This document shows, one piece after another, positions 49,048 through 56,309 of a stretch of 64,000 nt of DNA. The position numbers were made by a program, and so were the translations under genes. Positions within the stretch are counted from its first letter, which is position 1. Every line of letters begins with the position of its first letter. Source of the stretch: Cellvibrionaceae bacterium (GTDB lineage Bacteria > Pseudomonadota > Gammaproteobacteria > Pseudomonadales > Cellvibrionaceae); contig JANPZW010000009.1 in NCBI GenBank assembly GCA_024707385.1, positions 310,001 to 374,000 of the forward strand, in the 5' to 3' direction. The notes under the pieces are model-generated. The model saw nothing but the letters and a program-made list of their open reading frames with translations. It did not search any database and was not told where the DNA came from.

Positions 49048-49165
49048 CGCGAGTTTAAAAACAACTCGCGTGGATACGCCACCGGCGGAGTTGTACTCCG
49101 TTCGTCAATGACCGGTCCGTGCCGGTTGGATTGTGCCGTCCGCCTGTATTGAGGCAGTCCGGACG
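49048..49165 (+). promoter_or_regulatory. hairpin-rich leader of the sigma-54 regulator gene
   Basis: Four stem-loops follow each other. CGCGAGTT/AACTCGCG is at 49048-49070, CGGAGT/ACTCCG at 49086-49100 and ACCGG/CCGGT at 49111-49126. A nested CGTCCG...CGGACG with an inner GCCT/AGGC is at 49137-49165. They end about 20 bases before the ribosome-binding site AGAGGA of the regulator gene. This could be an RNA leader or a set of operator dyads. Confidence 0.5.
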
Positions 49166-49198
49166 TGTGATGCGAAACTGTTTTTAGAGGAATAGTTG

Positions 49199-50539
49199 GT
49201 GGCAAATATTCTGCTGGTAGACGACGACACGAAGTTTTTGACTGCAACAACCGATCTCTTGCAGATGCTGGGGCACACCGTCAAGGGAGCCAGTTCCGTC
49301 GAAGAAGCCAAAACCATGGCTGTGGCCGGCGATTACACTCACGCCATTCTCGACCTGATTCTTCCTGATGGCAGCGGTCTCCATGTGCTCGATGCACTGA
49401 ATGCCGGAAATCATAATCTGCAAGTGGCGCTGGTTACCGGGCATGCGTCCATCAAGTCATTTGTGATGAACCTGTATGGCCCGAATATCAAATACCTTAT
49501 CAAGCCTATTGATCTCGAACAGCTCAACGCTTTTCTTGCCAGCACCAGCGGCAGTGGCCAACCCGGCCAGGACAGTGGCATCAAGAAACACTTTGGCCAT
49601 CTGGTAGGTGAATCCGCAATCATGCAGAAGTTGTATGAAATGATCGAACGCGTCTCTACCACCCAGGCCAACGTCATGCTTGTTGGTGAAAGCGGCGCGG
49701 GCAAGGAGGAAGTGGCGGCTTCCATTCATTTCGCCAGCCAGGCGCGCGGCAACTTTGTTCCCATCAACTGTGGCGCCTTCAGCACCGAGCTGATCAACAG
49801 CGAGCTGTTTGGCCACGAAAAAGGTGCCTTTACCGGAGCTATCAATCGCAAACCGGGAGTATTCGAGCTCGCTCAGGATGGAACTCTCTTCCTCGACGAA
49901 ATAACCGAAATGCCCATCGACCTGCAGCCCAATCTTCTGCGGGTGCTGGAGTCACGCAAAGTTACCCGCCTGGGCGGCACAAGCGCGCTGGACGTGAATT
50001 GCCGTGTGGTGTCGGCGACCAACCGACCGGAACATGAAATCGCACGAGATAAGAAACTGCGGGAAGATTTGTATTTCCGACTGGCGGTTTTCCCGATCCA
50101 TATTCCGCCCCTGCGCATGCGCAAAGATGATATACCACTGTTGGTGGATCATTTCCTTACCGACCTGAACCTGCAATACAACGCGAAAATCGGCATTCGT
50201 GAGGAGGACCTGCACCGGCTCTGCCAATACGACTGGCCAGGCAACGTGCGCGAGTTACGCCACTGCCTCCACCGCGCCTATATCATGGCCGATCAGGGAA
50301 CGGGGAAAATCCGATTGCCTGAGCGCATTCAATCCCCTTTCTCGCGTTTGGAGACAACGCAAAATAATGGCATACATTTTGGAAAGACAGTGGAAGACGT
50401 GGAGAGAGAACTGATTCAAACCACCTTGGAGCATCTCGACGGCGACAAGAAAAAGGCGGCAGAAATGCTCGGAATCAGCCTCAAAACTCTCTACAACCGG
50501 TTGAACAGCTATACCAACACGTGCGCGGATGAGTCATAG
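49199..50539 (+). CDS. NtrC-type sigma-54-dependent response regulator
   Basis: A protein of 446 residues, start GTG at 49199 (AGAGGA upstream; TTG at 49196 is an alternative). The receiver has ILLVDDDTKFLTATTDLLQM with the phospho-Asp in HAILDLILPDGSGLHVLDAL. The AAA+ domain has Walker A VGESGAGKEEVAASIHFAS, then ELFGHEKGAFTGAINRKPGV with the sigma-54 contact GAFTGA, FLDEITEMPIDLQPNLLRVL and VRELRHCLHRAYIM. The Fis-type helix-turn-helix has DGDKKKAAEMLGISLKTLYN. It activates sigma-54 promoters by ATP hydrolysis. Three or four sigma-54-like elements lie within 4 kb. No full histidine kinase is adjacent. Confidence 0.95.
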   Translation: MANILLVDDDTKFLTATTDLLQMLGHTVKGASSVEEAKTMAVAGDYTHAILDLILPDGSGLHVLDALNAGNHNLQVALVTGHASIKSFVMNLYGPNIKYLIKPIDLEQLNAFLASTSGSGQPGQDSGIKKHFGHLVGESAIMQKLYEMIERVSTTQANVMLVGESGAGKEEVAASIHFASQARGNFVPINCGAFSTELINSELFGHEKGAFTGAINRKPGVFELAQDGTLFLDEITEMPIDLQPNLLRVLESRKVTRLGGTSALDVNCRVVSATNRPEHEIARDKKLREDLYFRLAVFPIHIPPLRMRKDDIPLLVDHFLTDLNLQYNAKIGIREEDLHRLCQYDWPGNVRELRHCLHRAYIMADQGTGKIRLPERIQSPFSRLETTQNNGIHFGKTVEDVERELIQTTLEHLDGDKKKAAEMLGISLKTLYNRLNSYTNTCADES

Positions 50540-50599
50540 GGTTTTGCGCGCACCGGTAAAGCCAATCGCCTTTTATTGTCACCTACCAATGGAGAAGCC

Positions 50600-50839
50600 A
50601 TGAAACGCTCCACCAGCGCGCTCATTCACGATATCCGCAATCCACTGAATACAATTTCCATCAATGCTGAACTTGGCAAGCTGACATTGCAGAAAACTGG
50701 TGATGTAGCCAAAGCAATTCAGATTTTTGAAACGATCATTGCGGAATGTCAACTTTGCAGCAAAAGAATCACGGAGCTGAAAGACAGCCTGCAGGATGAG
50801 CCCGCAGCGGAAACCCTTCTTAAAGAGGAGCGGAGTTAA
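50600..50839 (+). CDS. HisKA-only (H-box) small protein
   Basis: A protein of 79 residues with GGAGAAGCC before the ATG at 50600. It carries a histidine kinase dimerisation signature: ALIHDIRNPLNTISINAEL with His at residue 10, then a second helix QLCSKRITELKDSL. There is no membrane segment, sensor or ATPase domain, and no frame downstream supplies one. It begins 60 bases after the sigma-54 regulator. It could accept phosphate from another kinase, pass it on, or bind the regulator as an inhibitor. A kinase remnant is the dull alternative, but the compact frame, good ribosome site and place argue for a real gene. Confidence 0.7.
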   Translation: MKRSTSALIHDIRNPLNTISINAELGKLTLQKTGDVAKAIQIFETIIAECQLCSKRITELKDSLQDEPAAETLLKEERS

Positions 50840-50988
50840 ATTCCGCTCTCCTGCTATTACTTTTGTACGGCCGAGCATCAACAACAATATCAACACCACA
50901 TACAACCAATAAAGCGTCTAAGATTTCGGATCGGCGAGACGCTTTTAATCCTTTAATTACTCCTCTATATCTCGCAGAAACTCAAATC

Positions 50989-51546
50989 TCAGCAAGCGAT
51001 GGTAAAACGCCCCTGATGAATATAGGTTTGCTCCACGGGCGCAAAACGCAGCTCCTTAAGCGCAGCCTGAATGACAACAGCGTCATTCAAAGCGCGATGA
51101 AGAGGCAGAGCAAGCCGCGCCGCTATGCGCGATTTAACTCGCTGATATTGCGCCTGCTGGTAATCGTCCAACAGATATTCGATGGCGCTGCAACGCGCCA
51201 GGGCGGGCATTTTTGCCGCGTTGAAAAGAGCGTGAAACCAGTGACAGTCGTGCACCCAACAGTCGCTGTAGAGTGTCATACCATTGCAAATGGCGTTGAT
51301 GTCGCGACAGATTTCCTGCACCGGCCGTCCCTCTTTCAACAGATAAGGACGCGCGATTCCGTGGATTTCCTGGGCGCTTTTATCCCAGTGCAACCAATTC
51401 GGTTCGGGGCGAATTAACGATTGGTAGCGAGTGCCATCGGGCAGCACTATGCCAATCTCAATGGGATAGCTCTCCCTGCCAAAGCCGGAGGCCTCTATAT
51501 CCAGTACTGCCACATCTCTTGCCGCCGCTCCGCTTAGAGTTTTCAT
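50989..51546 (-). CDS. 3'-5' exonuclease domain protein (DnaQ/RNase T fold)
   Basis: A protein of 185 residues from the ATG at 51546 (a longer frame to 51570 exists). DEDD superfamily motifs are visible: VAVLDIEASGFGRESYPIEI with D-x-E, SAQEIHGI, then D at DCHWFHALF, and LPLHRALNDAVVIQAAL with the H-x-A-x-x-D of the DEDDh subgroup. It probably removes nucleotides from single-stranded nucleic acid ends; the target is unknown. It is a single gene. Confidence 0.85.
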   Translation of the reverse strand: MKTLSGAAARDVAVLDIEASGFGRESYPIEIGIVLPDGTRYQSLIRPEPNWLHWDKSAQEIHGIARPYLLKEGRPVQEICRDINAICNGMTLYSDCWVHDCHWFHALFNAAKMPALARCSAIEYLLDDYQQAQYQRVKSRIAARLALPLHRALNDAVVIQAALKELRFAPVEQTYIHQGRFTIAC

Positions 51547-51570
51547 AACCAAAATCCAACACCGAGTCAT

Positions 51571-51777
51571 TTAATAGAAGTTGAGATACCCATAGGCAAT
51601 CACTGTGCCACGTAAGGAAAACTCCTAATCGATCTGGCGCTCTATCCGGGCCTCGACATTTGATTATTGGGGTTTTTCTCTCTTCACTCTTTAACGTTCA
51701 ACGACACGCCATCCCTACCCTGAGTAGGCAACGCAACATATAAATAACCAGGGGATGAAGCAAACATGTAAGTTTTG
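51571..51777. other. intergenic region
   Basis: About 200 bases, no gene seen. It contains the inverted repeat CCTAC-CCTGA-GTAGG near 51713-51727, upstream of the sigma-54-like element at 51943. Confidence 0.45.
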
Positions 51778-51936
51778 ATGGCGCCTGTTGTAATTACTGC
51801 AGAAGAAAAAAGAATTTATCCGCCGCACTGGCGCGTCGACTTAAATGCCTTAGTACAAACCTTAAGCGAAGCTCATAGGGAAACGAGACAATATGCGGAA
51901 TGCGGCGATGCGAAAGAAGTAAAATCCACAGCATAA
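51778..51936 (+). CDS. possible 52-residue small protein
   Basis: The frame from the ATG at 51778 encodes 52 residues (APVVITAEEKRIYPPHWRVD near the N-terminus) with normal-looking codon use. No clear ribosome-binding site precedes it and no family is recognised. It ends 6 bases before the sigma-54-like element of the small lipoprotein. I list it as a weak call. Confidence 0.25.
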   Translation: MAPVVITAEEKRIYPPHWRVDLNALVQTLSEAHRETRQYAECGDAKEVKSTA

Positions 51937-51942
51937 ATCAGC

Positions 51943-51957
51943 TGGCACAAATTCCGC
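51943..51957 (+). promoter_or_regulatory. sigma-54-like promoter of the small lipoprotein gene
   Basis: TGGCACAAATTCCGC keeps the GG-N10-GC geometry with a complete TGGCAC. It predicts transcription near 51969, about 29 bases before the ATG at 51998, with AGGAG at 51987-51991. Confidence 0.5.
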
Positions 51958-51997
51958 ATACTCATGCTGCGTGTTAAACCACCACTAGGAGAAAACT

Positions 51998-52192
51998 ATG
52001 TTAAAGGCACATGTTTTGGCAATGTTATTGGCGGTATTTGGGGCAACTTCATTTTTAGTCGGTTGCGACTCTAATGATGGTCCAGTCGAAAAAGCAGGCG
52101 AGCGCCTTGACGACGCCTACAAAGATACCAAAGACGGCGTAAAAGACGCCGCGGATGATGCTGGCGACGCTATTGAAGACGCTACAGACTAA
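51998..52192 (+). CDS. small acidic lipoprotein
   Basis: A 64-residue product. The signal peptide ends in the lipobox FLVGC (Cys23), and the mature 42 residues are an acidic helix of near-heptad Ala/Asp/Lys repeats (GERLDDAYKDTKDGVKDAAD). It resembles the small amphipathic stress lipoproteins found beside YtxH- and CsbD-like genes. AGGAG lies 6 bases before the ATG. A strong terminator follows 8 bases after the stop. The exact role is unknown; an envelope-stress protein is a fair guess. Confidence 0.78.
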   Translation: MLKAHVLAMLLAVFGATSFLVGCDSNDGPVEKAGERLDDAYKDTKDGVKDAADDAGDAIEDATD

Positions 52193-52200
52193 CCACGAAC

Positions 52201-52231
52201 GAGACGACAGGCCCGCCTGTCGTCTCTTTTG
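52201..52231 (+). terminator. strong terminator of the small lipoprotein gene
   Basis: GAGACGACAGGC and GCCTGTCGTCTC are exact complements (12 bp) with a CC loop, followed by TTTT. Confidence 0.9.
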
Positions 52232-52248
52232 ATGCTGATGCGAACACT

Positions 52249-52692
52249 TCAAGACTCACATTCGGGTTCTTTGCGTTTCAAGTAGGAAAAAAACTGAAAT
52301 ATCAGGAAGCTCATTACGGATAAAACAATGGCGATCTCATAACGAGCGTAGGCCACGGAAATACCAATTGCCCCAGTGATCCATATTCCCGCTGCAGTGG
52401 CAGTCCCGCCCACCCTGCCCGACTCTTTTACTATGGCGCCGCCGCCGATAAATCCAATCCCTGTGATAATCCCATACATCACTCTTGCCTCCGCTTCCGA
52501 TCCTTCGTAGACGCTCATTGCCACCAGCATAAATGCGCAGGAGGCGATAGTGACCAGAGGAAATGTGCGCAGCCCAGCGCCGCGGGAACCATGCTCGCGA
52601 TTAAAGGCAATCGGCAACGCCAGGGCAAAGGCAATGCCGAGTTGATAAAAGTGAAAAAATATCAGACCTGTATCAATCTCAAGTCCAGGCAT
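52249..52692 (-). CDS. MgtC/SapB family membrane protein
   Basis: A 147-residue inner-membrane protein with about four helices and the family signature. Helix 1 and the linker read LALPIAFNREHGSRGAGLRT, then FPLVTIASCAFMLVAMSVYE, GIITGIGFIGGGAIVKESGR and GTATAAGIWITGAIGISVAY. MgtC proteins help bacteria cope with low magnesium and with acid, partly through F-type ATPase. The short form lacks the C-terminal cytoplasmic domain. Its stop lies 18 bases past the terminator of the small lipoprotein gene. Confidence 0.92.
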   Translation of the reverse strand: MPGLEIDTGLIFFHFYQLGIAFALALPIAFNREHGSRGAGLRTFPLVTIASCAFMLVAMSVYEGSEAEARVMYGIITGIGFIGGGAIVKESGRVGGTATAAGIWITGAIGISVAYARYEIAIVLSVMSFLIFQFFSYLKRKEPECES

Positions 52693-52707
52693 AGCTGTTC
52701 CTTATAC

Positions 52708-53148
52708 TCAGCGCGCAACCGAGACTCTTGCCGAGCCGTGATACGTCGGCAGCACAACAACAGAAGATGCCTGCGTCTCTGCTTGGTTTTGCAAAAAAAC
52801 TTGCTTCGCCATTGCGAAGCTCGCCGAGCGCCGGTACTCATTGGGATTGATCGTGAATGCGACAAAATCTCCGATCGATTGCGCAAAAGCATTTTTTAAA
52901 TGGTAAATCCGCCAAGGTGTGATGCTGCGGCGGCGCTCAACCAGCAAATCGACATAGCGCGCACCCAGGCATTTGACGTCAACGCAGCGCAAATCCGCCA
53001 CCTCCTCATCCGTCATCACCTGCTGAAATTCCTCAATGGCTTCCTGCCAGCGTTTCAGAATATTTTTTCTCACCAATTTTTCTTCCCACACCGATTCGAG
53101 GAAACCAACAAAATGCGGAAAAGAAAATCGAGTTCTTTTTAATTTCAT
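52708..53148 (-). CDS. protein of unknown function (146 residues)
   Basis: This reads from the ATG at 53148 (a frame start at 53172 is possible). The sequence is basic, with KLKRTRFSFPHFVGFLESVW, MTDEEVADLRCVDVKCLGAR and WRIYHLKNAFAQSIGDFVAF; no signal peptide or membrane segment is evident. I do not recognise a domain. It starts 15 bases upstream of mgtC in the same direction and may be cotranscribed with it. Confidence 0.6.
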   Translation of the reverse strand: MKLKRTRFSFPHFVGFLESVWEEKLVRKNILKRWQEAIEEFQQVMTDEEVADLRCVDVKCLGARYVDLLVERRRSITPWRIYHLKNAFAQSIGDFVAFTINPNEYRRSASFAMAKQVFLQNQAETQASSVVVLPTYHGSARVSVAR

Positions 53149-53422
53149 GACACCTCTCCAAGCCGTGGCCAAACCAGGTTTAGCTCAACTGCGGCCGCGC
53201 CCACTGATTAAGTGTAAGCAGTGGAGCAACTAGCGCGCCAAATAAAACAGTTGTCGGAATATGCCAGAACATCTGCAAACGACATCACGGAAAGCGCTAT
53301 TCCATTACGCAATCCATGTTTCGTTTGCGCTAAAGCGGATGTAAAAATTGAGAAGATTGCGAGTAAAAAGAGGTAGAGCGTAGAAAATGCAGGGCTAAAA
53401 GAGTAGCGAAAAAACGGGATTT

Positions 53423-53450
53423 GATCACCGGCCCGAAAAGGCCGGTGATC
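53423..53450 (-). terminator. stem-loop downstream of the DEAD-box helicase gene
   Basis: GATCACCGGCC and GGCCGGTGATC are exact complements (11 bp) with a CGAAAA loop. On the minus strand a T6 tract appears about 8 bases after the stem. It lies 9 bases beyond the helicase stop. Confidence 0.6.
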
Positions 53451-53458
53451 ATCAGCGA

Positions 53459-55216
53459 TTAACCTTTGCGATGTTTACCGCTTTTGCTTTTTGGTTTTCC
53501 CTTCGACTCGCCCGGTTCGGATTTGGGACGGAATCGTTCGCCTGACGCCTTCGGCCTTTTCTCCTGACTGCCGGCGAGTGAGATATTGAGCTGCTTCTGA
53601 CAGACCCAGGTTTTTTGCAGAACCCTGAACACTTCTTTAGGCATACCCTTGGGAAGGTCTACCATGCAGTGGTCATCCTGAATTTTGATATGGCCGATAA
53701 ACTCGCTGTCGATACCGCCTTCATTGGCAATAGCTCCCACCAGATCACCCGGGCGCACGCCGTCGCGACGCCCCACTTCCACCCGATAGGTTTCCAGATC
53801 CGCATCCATCTCCTTGGACTTTTTGCGTTTTTCTTTTTTCGCCGGCTTGCCATCGCGCGATTCACGGGCAACAAAATCATTCTCGGGTCTAGCTTCGCGC
53901 TCATTCAGCAGCAGGGGCTGATCACCCTGGGAAAGACATGCCAGAGCCGCCGCCACGCTGAGCGAATCACTGTCGTTTTCGCGACAAAATTCTTCGATCA
54001 GGGATTGATAAAAATTCAGATCTTCAGCCGCCAGCGTGTCCTGGATCCTCTGTTTGAAACGAATCACCCGCTGCTCATTGATATCCGCCGCGGAAGGCAG
54101 TTTCATCGGCTGGATGACCTGACCGGTGGCTTTCTCGATGGACTGCAGCATGCGCACTTCGCGCTTGGCGACAAACAGAATCGCCTCACCCGCGCGGCCC
54201 GCGCGACCGGTGCGGCCGATGCGGTGAACATAGGCTTCGGTATCGTATGGAATGTCGTAGTTGAGCACGTGGCTGATGCGGTCCACGTCCAGACCTCGCG
54301 CCGCCACGTCGGTGGCGACGAGAATATCGATCTGACCGTTTTTCAGTTTTTCAACCGTGCGCTCGCGGACGTTCTGCGCAATATCACCGTTGAGTGCGGC
54401 GGCACTGTAGCCGCGAGCCTCCAGCTTTTCCGCCAATTCCACGGTGGTGGTTTTGGTGCGCACGAAAATGATCATGGCATCAAAGGGTTCCACTTCCAGA
54501 ATGCGGGTGATCGCATCCAGCTTATGCAGACCGCTCACCGGCCAGTAGCGCTGGCGGATGGTTTCCGCGGTGGTGGTTTTTACCTCGATTTTGACGTGCT
54601 CGGGGTTGTTCAAATACGTATTGGCCACCTTGGCGATGGCTTTGGGCATGGTGGCTGAGAACAGCGCGATCTGACGATCGGAGGGGGCGTGACTGAGAAT
54701 CCACTCAACATCGTCGATAAAACCCATGCGCAGCATTTCGTCCGCTTCATCCAGGACAAGGTGCTTGATGCGATCGAGCTTCAAAGTGCCTTTGCGCATA
54801 TGGTCCATAACACGTCCTGGTGTACCGACTACTACATGCACGCCGCGCTTCAGAGCTTGAATCTGCTTATCGTAGGCTTGCCCGCCGTAGATCGGGAGGA
54901 TATGGAAATCCGGCAGGAAATGGGCATAACTCTGGAATGCCTCCGCCACCTGAATCGCCAGTTCGCGGGTCGGTGCCAGCACCAGAACCTGCGGCTGGCG
55001 CTGGCGCAGGTCCAGCTGTTGCAATATGGGCAGCGCAAAGGCCGCCGTTTTACCGGTGCCGGTCTGGGCCTGTCCCAATACATCCCGCCCGTTCAGCAAA
55101 GGAGGGATTCCCATGGCCTGGATCGGCGAAGGTGTCTCATAGCCGACCTGCTGCAATGCCTGCAGCAAAGGTTGTGAAAGCCCCAATTGTTCAAAGGTCG
55201 GGCTGGTTCGGGTCAT
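53459..55216 (-). CDS. deaD: ATP-dependent RNA helicase, DeaD/CsdA type
   Basis: A protein of about 585 residues from the ATG at 55216 (a longer frame to 55306 lacks support). Motifs are complete: Q motif FEQLGLSQPLLQALQQVGYE, Walker A AQTGTGKTAAFALPIL, PTRELAIQVAEAF, LVLDEADEMLRMGF (DEAD), LFSATMP, TDVAARGLDVDRISHVLNYD and YVHRIGRTGRAGRAGEAIL. After the helicase core comes a DbpA-type RNA-binding domain (RVEVGRRDGVRPGDLVGAIA) and a Lys/Ser/Gly-rich tail. CsdA unwinds structured RNA and aids ribosome assembly and mRNA decay, especially in the cold. Confidence 0.96.
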   Translation of the reverse strand: MTRTSPTFEQLGLSQPLLQALQQVGYETPSPIQAMGIPPLLNGRDVLGQAQTGTGKTAAFALPILQQLDLRQRQPQVLVLAPTRELAIQVAEAFQSYAHFLPDFHILPIYGGQAYDKQIQALKRGVHVVVGTPGRVMDHMRKGTLKLDRIKHLVLDEADEMLRMGFIDDVEWILSHAPSDRQIALFSATMPKAIAKVANTYLNNPEHVKIEVKTTTAETIRQRYWPVSGLHKLDAITRILEVEPFDAMIIFVRTKTTTVELAEKLEARGYSAAALNGDIAQNVRERTVEKLKNGQIDILVATDVAARGLDVDRISHVLNYDIPYDTEAYVHRIGRTGRAGRAGEAILFVAKREVRMLQSIEKATGQVIQPMKLPSAADINEQRVIRFKQRIQDTLAAEDLNFYQSLIEEFCRENDSDSLSVAAALACLSQGDQPLLLNEREARPENDFVARESRDGKPAKKEKRKKSKEMDADLETYRVEVGRRDGVRPGDLVGAIANEGGIDSEFIGHIKIQDDHCMVDLPKGMPKEVFRVLQKTWVCQKQLNISLAGSQEKRPKASGERFRPKSEPGESKGKPKSKSGKHRKG

Positions 55217-55328
55217 GTCGAAATCCTGTATGTATTGGAAGGGCGCGATGGGAGTATCGTGCGCCGGATAAAAGGGGGGCGAATTATACAGACAAAGACC
55301 GGCCATGTCTGTTTTTTAACCGCAAGGG

Positions 55329-56060
55329 TCAGGTCGGAGGGTCCACCTGAACCCCCGACGAACCATTCACCCGGAACCATCCGGCCACGCTGAAGCGCTC
55401 CCTCTCGGCCGGCAATACCTCGTGCGGAAACTCCTCGCTGAGAAACAACACCAAAGTGCCGAGCTCCGGCGCCACGGTCTGCAAGGGCTCCGAGGTATGC
55501 GGGTCGTAGAGCACCAGTTCACCACCCTGCCCCGGCTGCCAATCCGGGTTGAGGTAGGCCACCAGGGAGAGGCGCCGGTTGGACTGACCGCGGAAGGCAT
55601 CCACATGGGTGCGATAGAAGTCGCCCGGGCGGTAGAGGGCGAGGTGACTTTCAAAAGAGAACAGGCCGAGAAACAGGCGCCGGTTCAGATAGCTTTGCAG
55701 GGCGTCCGTCCAGGCGTGCCAGGGGTCCGCCAAATCATCGTTTTCCTCAATCCAGGCGATGCGGTCGCGCCGCAGTTCAAGATTGCGGTTACGTTCAGGA
55801 CCGCGGCCAACGCCGGCGGTGCGAAAGGTTTCACCAGCCCGGTCGTTAAGCTGCTGCAGACAAAAGCAGATCTCGGTCGGCAGTCCCTGCTGCAGCACCA
55901 GCCACCCCACCGTCTCAAGCGCAGAGGCGATGCGCTCGAACAGCTCCTCGTTCAATTCACGCGGAAGAGCGTCATTTAATTCACTCGGAAGGACGTCATT
56001 CAATTCGCTCTGGAAAGCGTCATTCAATTCACTCAAAAAATCATCAAGGGGGCTATTCAT
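55329..56060 (-). CDS. 2OG-Fe(II) oxygenase family protein with N-terminal octapeptide repeat
   Basis: A protein of 243 residues from the ATG at 56060 (a longer frame to 56165 has no signal). The N-terminus has four copies of an eight-residue unit like SELNDAFQ, SELNDVLP, SELNDALP, RELNEELF. The C-terminal core is a prolyl-hydroxylase-like double-stranded beta-helix: FYRTHVDAFRGQSNRRLS carries H-x-D, LNPDWQPGQGGELVLYDP follows, then EFPHEVLPAERERFSVAGWF with the distal His and Arg. It hydroxylates an unknown protein or small molecule using oxygen and 2-oxoglutarate. Confidence 0.85.
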   Translation of the reverse strand: MNSPLDDFLSELNDAFQSELNDVLPSELNDALPRELNEELFERIASALETVGWLVLQQGLPTEICFCLQQLNDRAGETFRTAGVGRGPERNRNLELRRDRIAWIEENDDLADPWHAWTDALQSYLNRRLFLGLFSFESHLALYRPGDFYRTHVDAFRGQSNRRLSLVAYLNPDWQPGQGGELVLYDPHTSEPLQTVAPELGTLVLFLSEEFPHEVLPAERERFSVAGWFRVNGSSGVQVDPPT

Positions 56061-56309
56061 ACACGCACCCCCAAGCCACCCACCACACCAATCGCATGGG
56101 GTTACAGAAAACAGTTGCCAACAGCATAAGAATCTTTGCGAGAAAGGTTTTGAAAGGTCGGCCATTGTACAGCCACAGCGCTACGGACTTACATGGCTAC
56201 TTATTTACACGCCAGCTTTGGCCCCGTCATAGGCGACGCGGCGAGACAGGCAACTCTGAGCTAGGCTTTATGCAATCGCAACCAATCCGTTCAGATTCGC
56301 TATGTCCTC

